DNA of 64,000 bases from assembly GCA_907165065.1 (NCBI GenBank), contig OU015527.1, positions 18,489,686-18,553,685 on the forward strand, given 5' to 3'. Positions 1-13,200 of this stretch are shown piece after piece; position 1 is the first letter of the stretch; every line of letters begins with the position of its first letter. The notes under the pieces are model-generated. The model did no database searches. It was not told the DNA's origin and saw only the letters and a list, made by a program, of their open reading frames with translations. Both the position numbers and the translations under genes were made by a program. The stretch comes from Caprimulgus europaeus. Lineage: Eukaryota > Chordata > Aves > Caprimulgiformes > Caprimulgidae.

Positions 1-3000
1 TTGCTGAGGGAACACGGGAGCTCTGTTCTGTTTTGTGGATCCTATGTGGAGGACTGCTGGGGACAGAGGATGGAGCTGGAGGCTGACCCAGTGGGCAGCC
101 AACATCCTCATCTGCAGGCAGTGAAGACAAAGGGGTGATGCAGGCATGATAATCTAACACTTCTTTCTTGCTGTCACCTCTGAGAAGCTTTGTTTTATAA
201 ATAAACGTTACTTAAAGATTTGCAAAGCCAAATAATATTAGGACAAAACAAAAATAAAACTGAAAAGAACTAATGGAACACAACAAATATTTTAAGAAAA
301 CTTAAAGTATTGCTTGGAACCAGTATTATTTGCCTTGTTTTACCTGTATGGAATACAAATTACCTGAGAGAAAATACAATTTTAAGAGTAAAATAAAAGT
401 GAAATGACTGTTACTTCAATTCACCTGAAGTTTTATGTAGACAGGCTGTGAGATATATTAAAGTAATTCACACTTCATTAAAAACACCACTTGACAGAGA
501 ACACAGTTCTAGCTGAATGGCTGCAGTGTTTGTATTTTGAGGTTTACCTTCTAGATAGACTAATATGTAAAAAAATTTTTTTTCTCCTGCTATTATGTTT
601 CATTACAAAGAGGAGGTTGAAAGAAATTGTTACCTATTTCTACACAGAATGTTTACTATTTTTTTCCTACACTACTGTATTTTCTATCTACTATATTTAC
701 TATGCTTGTAAACAGTCTTTTATAAGGAGGAAAGTTAAGAACAAGCCTGAAGAAAAGGCAGTGATTAAATAACTAAATCGTGCTCTATTCTTCAGAGCCA
801 AATGCAAGAGAATATTACCTCAGCAGTCAGAGAAGCACAAGAATAGCTCTGCAGCATGACCAACTTTCTCTTGACCCCCAAAAAACCCTCCTCTCTCTGG
901 ATAATGTCACAGACTATTCCGTTAAGATGCAGATGCTAGATTAGCTGTTGGATTTTTTGGTCAGATAATGTAACTTTGGTCGAATAACACAGCTTCTGAA
1001 GAACTAAAAAAGCCCAGAAAAATACTGAAATGTTTAAGAATAACCTTGAAATAGCATTTTCACTTATTTTTTTCTGCATAAGTAACATCCCACAGCTCTA
1101 ACTCGTTTGGCTGGGAACAAGGGAAGAGTCAGGTGGCTGAAGACTGATGAAGTTACCTATGATGTCTTGCTCTCCACAAAAATGACAATTTCATGCAAAT
1201 GTCATCAAAAATCTAGAAATCACCTGAGGATGATTTCTTCATTGGCATTGTTTCCACAAGGTACTGTAACAAAAATACTATTCAACCCTACAATAAATTC
1301 TTATTTTGTCTCCCTGATATTTTCTTGTCAGAGGTTGTGGGTCAGAGTAAACTCTTGAGAAGTGACACAACATTCCCTTTGAAACTAATTAGACTAAGCA
1401 GCAGGTACTCACTCTGAAGTCCAAACAAGAGAATGTAGAAAGCCCAGGGAATTCACTGCACCTGGGGTTAATGAACACATTGTGTCATTTTTGCAGAGGT
1501 AAAGAAGGGGTAAGGTAGCTGACAAAATATATTTAGATTTATATGGTGGGGTTTTTTGGGGTTTTTTTTTTTTAGTTTCGACTGCTAGTAGCCCTTTCAG
1601 CACAAAATGTGGTGTTGAATAAGGACTCTAGGCTATTTTGCAATGTTGGAAGGGTAAATGCAAGGAAACTAGTAAGCTTGATTTAAAAACTCTGAAGCTT
1701 ACATTAACTTTTACTCAGCTTAACAAGAAAATACATGTTGCATTAGCAAGACATTTGCTTACCTTTAACAGCATAAGCAAGGTAAAAATACGGTTTGTTT
1801 TTCTTCTGAAATATTATTATACTAACAATTTACTCTGATCTCCTAATTCTGCAGTTAATGAGGTGGCTGCTTACACAAGGGCAAAGAAGCACAAAGTAAG
1901 TTTTGATCACTAAAACTCAGAGATGAGAGAGACCGGGGGGCTGAGGAAAACCAGAGTCAGTCCCAACAGTACAAATAGATACCATAAGAATACAACAATA
2001 ACAAATATATTTGTTTTAATTTGTGAAAGCAACTGGTTTTCGCATAGAAACACTATAACAGAGAAAACCCTGTTTAAAAACATGCAGCTTTCCAGGTCCC
2101 ATTAAATTAACTTCTGCTTATAATAAGTCTTACGTTTAAAATATTGCCCTAGCCCTACAGAAGAGCAAGACTCAGTCAGCTTAGAACAATGTGGTAAATG
2201 CTGTGCTGACAGCATTACCAAAACTCACCAAAGTTGTTCTCTTTGTAAAACATTAATAGGAAATTTCTACTCTGGATTGAAACCAAGAGGTTGAAGTAAA
2301 AGATTCAGACAATCTCTTCTTGCCTGCTTATGCTACAGAAACAGCATAAAAAAAAGTTCAAGATGTAGTGACATCTAATAATATGGATATTAGAAAAGCT
2401 TATACAGCACTATATAAATTACACAAGCAAGTTGGAATCAATGTCAGAGAACAGAAGTTTGAACATACGAAGTAGGACATTTTTTAACAGACACTAATAG
2501 GCACGTTTAAATTAAATTCTTGATAAATAACTAGCTACTAACTATGCTGTAAGAGTATTTTGTCAGGGGTCATAATTCATGGATTATTTGCATTAAAAAG
2601 GAAGACAGTATAAATGACATGGAAGATAGCAGAGCAGTCATAATCAAGTAAATTATTTTATTTTTCCAAACAACATTGGAGTAGGAAGACGTTCAAGACT
2701 GTTCAAAAATCAACATTAAGCACTTCCAGCAGTAAGAGTCACTGCAGAACAATCAGGTGGGCAGGAAGATGTTAATATGTGACAATCATGCTGTCAAAAT
2801 ATTTAACTGGTCCAGTTTTCTCATCAAGAGGCTGAGTTTGTTAACCCTCATACTATTACACTTGTAGATCTCGACAGATGCGTTACCTCTGTGTTAAAAC
2901 AGATTGATCAAGGACTGCACCCGCATCTCAGTTCAGTACCACCCATCATACTACTCTTCCAGAAATAAGACTTTAAATTATCTAACATGTTTTGTCTTAC

Positions 3001-6000
3001 AACAACCATTCCTATGCTTTATTTACTGAAACCGTCGTCTATCTACATTTCATTAAAATCTGTCAAACAATTAAAGATCTCATTTGTGCCAAAATTCTGC
3101 ATTAAATACCCTTTCTCAGAGAAAGCTCTCTTTGTCCCTCTTCCCCCAGCCCACACCATTACAGGAGAGATTCAATAGCAAATTATTAAATTCTTTACTC
3201 ATCAATAAAAATAACTCTTTGCAGAATCAAGCCCAGCATACTGCAGTATGATTTTGTCTTTCTAAGGAGTTGACAGTAGGAAACAGGAGTTTCCTACACA
3301 AGTAGGAAAAAACATGTATAAATAAAAAATACAGCAACGAAGAAGTGTGGTGTAGAGTCTGTGAAGCTAAATTCTGGATACTCTTTACAGTCTTAAGTAC
3401 TTGCTTGCTCACAGATTCAATTTGCAATGGGAGTTAATGTTACCAGAAGTGCTAGAACTACACTGCCTCCCTTTCCCTGCAAGCATACAAACCCTGCTTT
3501 TTGTTTGCATAGAGCTGCTAACAGAAGTTGCAAGGTTTTTCTTGGAAAAAAAAACCCCAACAACCCAACCCCAAAACAATCCCCCAAACCTCCCTTCCTT
3601 CCTTCTTCACTCCCACCACCCTCGCAAAAAACCTCACTTCTCTTTCAGAGAAACGAACATGCCTTGTTACATGCTGCTCTGTAACTATAGGAGCAAATCA
3701 ATAGCAGCTGAATGCCATCTGCTTCGGGCAGCAGAACAGCACCAAAAGTGTGAGCAATGCATCTTCCCTTATTGAAAGGTTATTTTATGCAAGTAAACAA
3801 TTCATCGTCTTCTTGCACGCTTGATGCTCATTTACCACTTTTGATCAATAAAATATGCAAAACAACAAAAAAATTGAATCCTAAGAGTAGTTCTGATGCC
3901 AGTGTGATAGTTAATCAATATCAGGTCTCTGTTCAGTAAGGCAGGCAGTAGGGTAACTCTTTTATTGTATGAACCCAGAAAAAAGTGTGGAAATGTGTCT
4001 TGTTACCTCTAAAATGCATTAAGAGAGTGAGAAACACAACATTTATCCTGCAAATTAAAAAAAGGAGAATTAATTAGAAAGCATTACTTTAATTGTACTT
4101 GTTCTCCTCACTATGCAAAGAGTACTTATGTCAGCTTGCCTGATCATTTGCTGCAAAGAATCTGACGTTATGTTGTTGACAGAGCTATACTATAATTAAC
4201 ACAGATATTTGGTTAAATGACAGTCATTACAAGATATACTTTGGATGGCAACCCACTGTTTCCTTCTAAAGCTGCTCTATCTTATTAAGTCTTGGTTTTC
4301 AATGTATTTTTGTTTCAGGTGAACTCAGTTTTTCTGCTAAAAACAAACTGCTATGGGAATTTCTTTTGCACAGTGTTTCTTTTAGTCAGACCACAAACTG
4401 CCTTATTACATTAAGCCTCCTGACAATTGATTCGAGTAGAATACTTCTCTCCCAACAAAGAAAACGACATCATTTTCACAGATATTGCAGAACAAAACCT
4501 CCAATTTAAACAGTTGCCTAAAATAACACAAAGTACTTGAAATAACAGTTGCTGCTCACAAAGGGTGTCTACTCAAGTGAGGCATATATTCTAATATTTA
4601 AAAAAATTAACTAATCTCTCATTTCAACTGCAATTTTGCAGATTATATCACAATGATATAGACACAAATTTAGTTGCACACTGGATGTTCTGATCTGCAC
4701 TTAATACTGCATTTTCTTCATTTTTCTCTCCTGGCTGTCCTCAAAACACAATTATTCATGTATGCAGCCTTTACTTACTTTGGTTATTCAAACTGAAAAA
4801 AAGCTTGGTACACTTCCGTAAAAGAATATCTTATGCAGGTCTTCCATTTAAGGGAACTACCAAGTACAATACTTTAAAAACAAACAAAAAAAACAAACCA
4901 AAGTTATTTGCTCTCTATTTGCAATGTAAAGATAATTCCCAATGTACTGGTCATGGACTTCCAGAACAGATTTATTAAAGTGAAGCCAAGCAATACTGAA
5001 TAAAAAGTAATTTCACAATCAGATTAGAACCAACCACTAATGTACAGGCAAGCAGCAGCACTTACACACAGGACAGACAGAAAATCTCTTGTTCATTATT
5101 CAATTCTCATAATTCTTACCAAAATAAGACAACTTGAAGAACGCGTGTATAAATCAACTTGTATAGAATTTTTAAGGTAATTACTGGTAATTAATAAAGC
5201 ACACATTTGCACATATGAAAAAAGTCCTTCTGACCAATCAATGAATCTTATTAAATGCAAGATAGGTTTGGGTTTATTTAAATCTGTGAATTAGAGGCAG
5301 ATTTGTAAGAAACCGTTCAAAATTTTTCTTTTATAACCTTATCAGACCCCAAACATTTGTAGCTATAACAGGCAGCTGCCCCTGCTACATAATGAAGTTT
5401 GGCTCAAGCTCCCTCTGTGTGCCTGCTTCAAAAATGCTCATGAGTTTGTATGAACTACAATACATGGTTTGATCACATTTAGAGAAGCTAAAACAATTTT
5501 GATCAAATTAATAATACAGAACATAGTAGTGAAAGTGCAGTAGCTTTGAGTCAATGACCCAACTAGTAGCAAGGGTATAATTTAAAGTCAGAAATTTCCA
5601 GTGCATGCACTGTTAGCCACAGTGAACCTGTTACTGCTCTAAAGGGAATTGTTTGCCTCTTATTAGATTTTCTACAGCACAGCCATAAGTGATAAATGTA
5701 CTGCTGTACTCACTGTCAAGTTAATCAATGCTGCCAAAGTTTTGTTGACCTAACAGTAATCCATAAAGTGAGCGGCATTTTCTCTATCCCTATGACATCT
5801 CAGTCCTCAGTGGGGATACAAATCTTACAACAGCTTCTTACAAAAAAAATGAAAAATAAAGCAAAGCAAAGCAGGGAGGGGGGGAAAGATATTTTCAAAA
5901 TTCTGTCTATAAATTAGCAGACTGTGAGAATTCCTTGCCTCTCTGACAAATGGCTTAAAAATGAAGGCCACACAATGGATTCAGCTTGATGGTTAAAACA

Positions 6001-6962
6001 CAAGCAGATGGATAACGTCAAAGAGGATAAAGCCTTACCTACTAAAAAGAAGGCAAAAAACAGTTTCAGGAATCTTCCAAGGAAACAGTTTTAAACACTA
6101 TTTACTTATGACTGTATATTAATGCACTGGTTCAAACAGAGCATGGTGCAGCAATTCTGAAGACAGTAATGCGAAAACAATAACAAAAAATCACCACCAA
6201 TAAAACTTGTCTATTGCGGCATCTGGCTGTGATTCACAGTCTATGATAGCCATCACCACTGAAAAGAAGAAAAAGTCAGGAAACAATCCCTGGTAGAACG
6301 AGCTGCTCTATAAACAAACTGCTGCCATGCTCTCAAAGCAATTATAGACATATGAAATATGAATTGCCATTGATTTTTCTTCTAGAGGTCACTCTGCTCC
6401 ATGTTTTATGCACTCTAGGCATTTATTTGGGTGGCAAACTGACAAGTTTTTACAGAATTAACGGAGCAATGTAATCCTTGCTCAATCACAGGTACTTCAT
6501 TATGGTTCTGTTCCTTGACACTTGTCCCTCCCAAAACTCACTAGCAAGGGAGTCCTTGATAAAGGTGAGGAATAATGCAATTACTTGTGAAAAGAGACCA
6601 TTCTAACTTGGTCAGCGAATGCTTATTTACTACTTCTGTGCTGATGGCAGACGAGCAACATCAGTTGGACAGCTGCATTTATCACAGCATAGCAGTTCTG
6701 CAGATAATGTTCTGATTTGGCTAAAACTTTCCACATTTGTATTGAAAGAGGAATGACTTCTCTGGAAAGGAGAAACAAGATTGTAAGTTAGCCCCCTAAC
6801 AGAAGTAACACAGCTATCTGGATTTCTGTTAAAATTATAATAACACTAAAATATTGCAAGAATGCCAAGCTGCTCTCTATAAATCTCATTTTTTATGTTA
6901 TCTTAATACTTAGCAATTACTTGCTGTTCCTTACTCAGCAACCACAGAACTACTTAATTTTG
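1..6962. other. Intronic DNA (SNX24 intron 3, distal part), no gene seen
   Basis: AT-rich non-coding sequence with short, frequently interrupted frames on both strands. I see no splice-bounded conserved exon, RNA gene or CpG island. The assignment to SNX24 intron 3 is an inference: exon 3 of that minus-strand gene is at 22289-22393 and no later exon was found below it. The only low-complexity stretches noted are a G/T tract near 1544-1574 and an A/C-rich then pyrimidine-rich tract at about 3546-3625. The first 150 bases are somewhat richer in GC but match nothing I recognise. Confidence 0.6.
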
Positions 6963-6967
6963 GCCAG
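6963..6967. repeat. Target-site duplication GCCAG, left copy
   Basis: GCCAG immediately precedes the LTR terminus TGTGGTGG and recurs at 7591-7595 directly after the other terminus. A perfect 5-bp duplication fixes both ends of the element and shows that it inserted as a retroviral integrant. Confidence 0.85.
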
Positions 6968-7590
6968 TGTGGTGGTTTTAACTCAGCCAGCAGCTGAACA
7001 TCACACAGCCACTCATTTACCCTCCCCCACTTGGGAAATGAGGGAGAGAATCAGAAAGGTGAAAGTGAGAAAACTCATCAGTTGAGATAGGAACAATTTA
7101 ATAACTGAAATAAAATAATAATGACAATAATAACAGTAATAACGGACTACAGAAATGATTGATGCACAGTGCAGTTGCCCACCACCCGCTGACCAACACC
7201 CAGCCCATTTCCTAGCTAGTGATCTGAGAGCAGAGACAATCCCAAAATCGAAACTGCAATCCTGGAAGAGACAGAGAGCCCCAGCTTCCCAGCCAACCCT
7301 CATTTATATAGTGAACATTATGTTGTATGATATGGAATATCCCACTGGCATATCCAAGTGCCAGTTTTGTTCTGTTAATCTTACTATGCCCCTCCCTCTC
7401 CCAGTTTCTTCCACACTGCAGACTAGTAAAACATGGGAAGTTGGAAAGTCTTTGATTTTCTTAGCAACAACCAAAATCACCAGTATATCACAACGTTCTT
7501 TCCATACCCAATCCTACACTGAAACCAAAACACAGTGCCATTCTAGCTACTTAGAAGAAAATTAGTTCTATCCCAGCCAAAATGAGGATA
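6968..7590 (-). mobile_element. Solo LTR of an avian endogenous retrovirus (ERVL-like), 623 bp
   Basis: On the minus strand the element begins at 7590 with TATCCTCATTTTGGCTGGG, a decayed form of the usual TGTCCTGG start, and ends at 6968 with AAAACCACCACA. It is flanked by a perfect GCCAG duplication. On the minus strand a TATA-type motif, TATATAAAT, lies at 7310-7302, and an ATTAAA polyadenylation-type motif lies about 200 bp downstream at 7102-7097, which fits U3-R-U5 order. The related copy at 44806-45437 matches it end to end in the opposite orientation. No primer-binding site, gag, pol or env sequence is attached, so this is a solo LTR left by LTR-LTR recombination. The 5-bp duplication fits ERVL-type (class III) integration, but that class call is an inference. 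The open frames inside it (for example 7155-7565 +) are incidental. Confidence 0.87.
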
Positions 7591-7595
7591 GCCAG
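7591..7595. repeat. Target-site duplication GCCAG, right copy
   Basis: Perfect repeat of 6963-6967, bordering the U3 end of the minus-strand LTR. Confidence 0.85.
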
Positions 7596-8190
7596 TAAAG
7601 TCCACAAATGAGGCTGAAACTGGGAATCACAAATAATGAATCATATATTCTGGTACTTTTAGACAGCAATCTTCTTTACTTCTATTATTCATTTTTGGCA
7701 CAAACATTTAGTCTCTGGGATTCCTATACAAGAAGAATTCGCAAAAAGGAAATGTTGCACCTTTTGTTCCCAGTGGTTACACTGTCCCTGAAGTCACGGC
7801 ATCTGAAGCTAAAGTTAAACTGTTATTTTAAGTCACATTTCTTGGTGCCTCAATGAAAGGACAGAACAATACCGTAACACTGTGCTATGGAGAACTTAAT
7901 CAGACTCTAGACTCCACGATAAGCAAGTAAAAGAGACTATGTCATCAATGCAAGTATATTTGGAGAGGTGGTGCCCTGAAATCAAAAGTAGATGTGGATA
8001 TAGTATAAGGGTTCATAAAAGATTTATAGTAGAACTAAAGTCTACAAAAACTTTGCATTCTCTGTTCACTGGACAGAGGTGACTTTCAACACATAATCAT
8101 CAGAAGATAACACTATGACTGATAAGTAGATTGAATAAATCAGTCAAGGGGACAAAATGAAATTTCAAGGGAAAAAAGAAACAAAACAAA
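7596..8190. other. Intronic DNA, nothing recognised
   Basis: AT-rich unique-looking sequence between the solo LTR and a CR1 3' end. One 82-codon plus-strand frame at 7608-7856 shows no domain, splice border or conserved look, and I take it as chance. Confidence 0.55.
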
Positions 8191-8288
8191 AATCACAGAA
8201 TCATAGAACAGTCTGGGTTGGAAGGGACCTTAAAAATCATCTAGTTCCAACCCCCCTGCCATGGCAAGGACACGTTCTACTAGACCAG
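8191..8288 (-). mobile_element. CR1 LINE 3' end fragment, about 100 bp
   Basis: Read on the plus strand it starts with the reversed CR1 terminus AATCACAGAATCATAGAA, followed by GGTTGGAAGGGACCTTAAAA, the 'ATCATCTAGTTCCAACCCCC' segment and a CTGCCATGG-type block. These are the last hundred or so bases of the avian CR1 3' untranslated region in reverse. The similarity stops near ACTAGACCAG, so the copy is severely 5'-truncated, as is usual for CR1. Confidence 0.93.
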
Positions 8289-10086
8289 AAAAGGTGGTAC
8301 GATGGTAGTGATATATGAAGTTGAAAGAATCTCCTATAGATACAAAAATAGTAACATGGTGGTTATAACTGGTAAATATACTACAGGGAAAATAATTTAG
8401 ATGTCTCTATCCACACATTAACAAGCCCAGGTTCTCCACTTGTCCTGTATCTCAGTGTTAATCAATGGTCTGATGGGTGGACTTCCTTCTGACTTCCTTG
8501 GTGAAAAAAGAGCAAGTTGGATTTTTTTTTTTTTTTTTTTTCATTGCCCACATTCAAGTCTAGCTTGGCTGCTAGACCTCTTTACTGAAATGCTGTCTGT
8601 ACATTTACATTAATAATACTACTCCTGAGTATCTGCAATGGACCACAGTTACCAACAGCCTACTGCATAATTACAACTCAAATTCATCACAAAACCCATT
8701 AACCTTTATTTCTAGCACTACAAAAAGACCTTGATACCCTACAGTAACTTACTCTTGCTGTACATGTCCTCATCATTCCAGCGCTTAAAGCTGGATAACT
8801 GCTGCTGTTCAAAACTATTAGCATGAATCACTGCATGACCTTGAATGAGTCCAAATACAAAAAGAAACATCTGATGGGATAATGTGGAGGCAGCTGCTTA
8901 AATGCTGGTGGCTGCAAGACTGTTGATTACGAATACTGTGCATGGTCTTTGCTCCTCCATAATATCTTGTTTTTTTATGAGTGCTTTTGAAATGCTACAT
9001 TAAGAAACTTCCTCACTGAACCAGGTGTGAGAGCTGGATCCCAAGCTGAAAAGCACACTTGGAGATCTGGACGCCCTGACATCTGGAGAAACACTCATGT
9101 AACTCCCTTGTGATTTACTGGAGATATTCTGAACATTCTCCAGAAGCCAACATTACAGGGAAGCTGCTCAGAAAACCACAGTTACTCAGAATACAACTAT
9201 GATCTCCTGGTGACTTGCCAACAAGGACATAAAGAAAAATACTGCAAATGACCTGTGTTCAAAGTTCTACCTCTGTTGAAGCTTGTCTGTTATCATCAGT
9301 TTGTGAGCTGATATGACACCATACTGTCACAGTTATGAATACTGTATTTCCCTACTGATTATGTTATTCTGAAAATAAAAAATAAGATGCTTGAAAAATG
9401 GAGGATGAACTCCCGCAGTCAGATACACATAACTGGAATGACATTTTCTTAGAAGGTTTTATTGGGAAAGTTATCACTGACCTTTTCATTTTCCTAGAAT
9501 AGACATACCCAGTGGGTTGCAATAGCATAAGAAATAAGATTTTTATCCAACCATTTTAAAACTGTAATTCAACAAAAGCAGACTCCAGCCACATTGCTGC
9601 TGTAAAGGCCAGGGATGCATCACACAAACTGCTGTTCTAAGACAACTGTTGTAAAAGTTGTGGCAGCTGGTATATTTATGCTGTCAGTTTACGTGAGTGA
9701 TGCCAACGTGCACAGCAACATACAACTTACCTAGCACAGGCAGTTCCCTAAAAACTGACTTTGAAATTAATCTGTTTAGTGTATAACAGACTATGTATAT
9801 CCCCTCCTGCCTTCTTGATGGAGCACACTACTCCAAAGCTTTATATACACAACAAATATCAACAACTGAACCAACATGCAATACTTCCTTTGAACATACT
9901 AATACGTATAAACTTATACTCAAAGCCTATAAATTATTTCAATATCTAAGGTGACAGAGAGGCTTTCTCCTCTTGCTGATGCACTCATTCTCAAAAGGTG
10001 AAAGGCTGGCACTTAAGGGGAGCATCAAGGTGGTTTTGCTATGGTTTGTCATTAAGGGATATATCCAGAGGACCCATGTGCAGAAT
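8289..10086. other. Intronic DNA with a T22 tract
   Basis: No gene-like feature found. The only structure is the 22-base T run at 8522-8543, listed separately. Confidence 0.55.
8522..8543 (-). repeat. Homopolymer T22 (A22 on the minus strand)
   Basis: This is the longest homopolymer run noticed in the window. Read on the minus strand it is an A22 run, and an AGTAAA hexamer lies upstream of it on that strand, within AGTAAAGAGG. That arrangement could be the tail of a processed retrocopy, but I recognise no coding body and found no target duplication. A simple homopolymer expansion is the plainer explanation. Confidence 0.7.
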
Positions 10087-10242
10087 GATCATAGAAACAT
10101 AGAATCACAGAACGGTTTGCGATGGAAAGGACCTTTGAAGATCATCCAGTCCAACCCCCCTGCAGTAAACAGTGACATCTTCAACTAGATCTGGCTGCTC
10201 AGAGTCCCCTCCAGCCTGACCTTGAATGTTTCCAGATGATGC
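10087..10242 (-). mobile_element. CR1 LINE 3' end fragment, about 155 bp
   Basis: On the plus strand the order is ATAGAATCACAGAACGGTTT, GATGGAAAGGACCTTTGAAG, ATCATCCAGTCCAACCCCCC, then TGACATCTTCAACTAGATC and CCAGCCTGACCTTGAATGTT. This is the reverse complement of the CR1 3' untranslated region together with the end of its coding part ('...AACATTCAAGGTCAGGCTGG'). It is 5'-truncated near 10242. Confidence 0.93.
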
Positions 10243-13200
10243 TTACACCATGTGGGTCAGTACCATTTGGCATGCACAGACAGCTGAAAGGAAGGAACAC
10301 TCATCAAAAATGTCATGATACATATCATTAGGGACACCCATATGTATTCAAGAGGAATCAAAATCCAAAGTGCTAGCCTTAAGTCTCTATGAAACACAGG
10401 GGTTACTGGTTATTAACATAAGCAAACCACTCCTCGAGATTACCATGCCTGCCAGACAGTAACAAACAAAAATCTTGTAGTATGAGCTGGGCTTTCTTGA
10501 GCTTTAGATGCAATTGGAGTCAATCTTGCGATCAGCTCTGAAACGTAGGATTTGTGATTTTCCCATGTCTGCTATTTCCGGCAGCACGTTTAAGGAGAAA
10601 TGTTCATAGCAAAGGTGTCAAATACAATTTGACATTCCTGTAACAGAGGTCTTGAAAAGAAACGGCTTTTAGTGCTTTTGTTATGAGCAGAAACAAACAA
10701 GACCAATTTCTGTATCACATATAAAATTTTCCTTTGTGCTTAATGGTTACTCCCAACTCTGTTTTGTTGCATCAGTGCTTCTTATTGCTTTATGTAAAAT
10801 TTGCATTCATTGATAAAGTTGGTTTACTCTGACTGTTATACTGAGCTTTGAACTAATTGCTCTCAATTAATCTGTTCCACTCTTTGATAGCTTATTTATC
10901 AGATTGGGAAAGATAGATTTAATGGTGCTTGCTGGAAACAAGTTCTTTAATTGGAAATACCAGAGTGTTTAGCTCACTTTGTGCTCTAGCAATTAAGGAC
11001 AATTTGGAAAAGTGTTTTTCCCCCTACTATTGTCTCCTTGATTAGATTTCCAAAGAAGCAGACAAAACAAATGACAATACCATATTGGTTCAAATAAAAG
11101 CCCAGCAGCCAAATTACTTACTATGAGAAATGTGAACCATCCCCATCAATTCCAATGCTGTGTTACATTCATTTTGCTGTATCTTTGCTTCCCAAGTAGG
11201 TAAACGGCAAAATTTCTTTAAAATGCATAGCTCTATGCCTGCCTCTATACAATTATCCCTTTCCACAAATAAGGCAAATCAACAGAAGAAATTATTTTTC
11301 TTGATTAAGCTCCCACATTTCTCTTGGGATGAAACAAAACAAACAATTAATCTTTCCTTATTTGTTCTCAGAAGAACCTGCATCCCTTAAATGTACGATA
11401 ACCAAGGCACCTGTGGCAGGCAGTCGGCAGCAATTAGGCTTGTGCTGAAAATGAATGGAGTAGAGTCAGAATGCCTAATCTGCTGAGAGTTTCTACAGGA
11501 GGGCAAGGTTAGACCAGGAAAATTCCCTTGCTGTGGAAATACTGTTAAAAATTACCACTTGACTTCAGCATAATTAACAAGGTTTGGGAATTTACATGAA
11601 CGGAGTAATTGAAAAGAATTAGCAAGAGATATATACTTTAATCTTCACCAGTTACAATGTGCCTAATGAAATTAAAGGTTCTACTTCTACTTCACACATT
11701 GTTTCTGCAAACTTTTTTCACCTACAGAAGAGAAAGTATATTAGATAAAGATGATAGTTATGAGAAATTAAAAAGAAACTGCATCATGAAGCTAAATTTT
11801 TATATCAATACTTCTTGAAGATTTTCTTACATATAATTCATAGTATTTGTCACAAGAAACTCTATGAAAGTTTCTTATTTTAATGTCTGTGTTCTTAAAG
11901 TCAACAGGAAAAATCCATATTGGAATTATAAATTTAGGCATCATTCAGTAATGCATATTTGTTTGTAAATGTTAATGCACTTAAATTCAAGTCTCTCTCA
12001 GTGAAGACATTCTACAACCACCAGCTTCAGTAAAATGAGGTTTTTTTACACTTAACCAAATCCATGTTATATTTGGATTACAGAGACAATAAGCAGGTGA
12101 AAGAAAAATAAAGTCAAGCAATGCTGATGTGTGTGGAGACAGACAATGTTAGCAGAAGATAACAAGCATTTGTTATTCTCCTAGGCTACCTATAAGCACA
12201 GGACCTTCTCCCTTTAGTTCACTCTGAAATCCTTCAATACATCTTTCAGAAAGGAGACATGCACGATTGCATAGAAGCCAAGAAAAGGCAACACACACAA
12301 GGGAATTACATCTAATGCAGGAAGAGGCCAATTTACTCAAGGACTAAAGGACAAGGCTCACTGACCACCTTCCCAAACCTATCTAAGGAAGACAGTCATC
12401 TCCTCTGCTCATCTCTCTTAGCTACTGATGGACTAGCTCTTACTTCTTGTTTAAGCAGCCCTTCTTGCAAAGAATTTTTCTGTTCCTGTGCTCTTTGCTT
12501 CCAACATGTCTACAGCAGAAGCTCGAGAATTACTGCTTATTTAATTCAGTATCTTTGCAGTAAAACCCCATGATCAGTTCCATAGGTTTGTTTTTGTGGG
12601 GGTTTTTTTGTCCCTTCAGAATGGTCTATGCTAAATTATACAAGCACAATAGATAAAAACATTAAAGTTATTATGGCATACTTCAAAGTGAAGAATTGTC
12701 AGGTTAAGTTCATCAATCAAACTTTAATTCAGTGTCCTTATGTGTAAGGATTTATTCAATGTTGCTTATGTGATCCTATACTACATTTTCCACCCAGAAT
12801 CAGTTCTGCACCCAAATCTCATGGATGGTGTTAGGTTATTCAGCATACAGTCAGTATTTAGTTTTCTTCCTCTCACCTCCAAACATGGCCCGTGTCTTAT
12901 GTGCGAATTCAAATCCTGATATAAAGACAGAAGCTCACTACTTCATGACCTTTCTTCCCCAGCTCTCATGTGCGGTTTATAAATGTGTAAAGAATATTAA
13001 TGATTGGGCTTCAGTCACACAACGAGTGTAGGCAAAAGAATCCTATCAGATTGTACAAAGGCAGATCTAGGACTAAACTACATGCTAATTTAGTGCTGTC
13101 CACTACTGAACAACCATAACAGAACATATTGTGTTGCATAACACATGCAATAATAAAACACTCTTTCACTAGAAAATAAGTTTTCTCCTTCATTGGCAAT

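Noticed and set aside
3401..3775. 124-codon plus-strand frame
   Set aside because: It is carried by the A/C-rich and pyrimidine-rich low-complexity tract, which is poor in stop codons.
7155..7565. 136-codon plus-strand frame
   Set aside because: It lies wholly within the minus-strand solo LTR and runs antisense to it. It is incidental.
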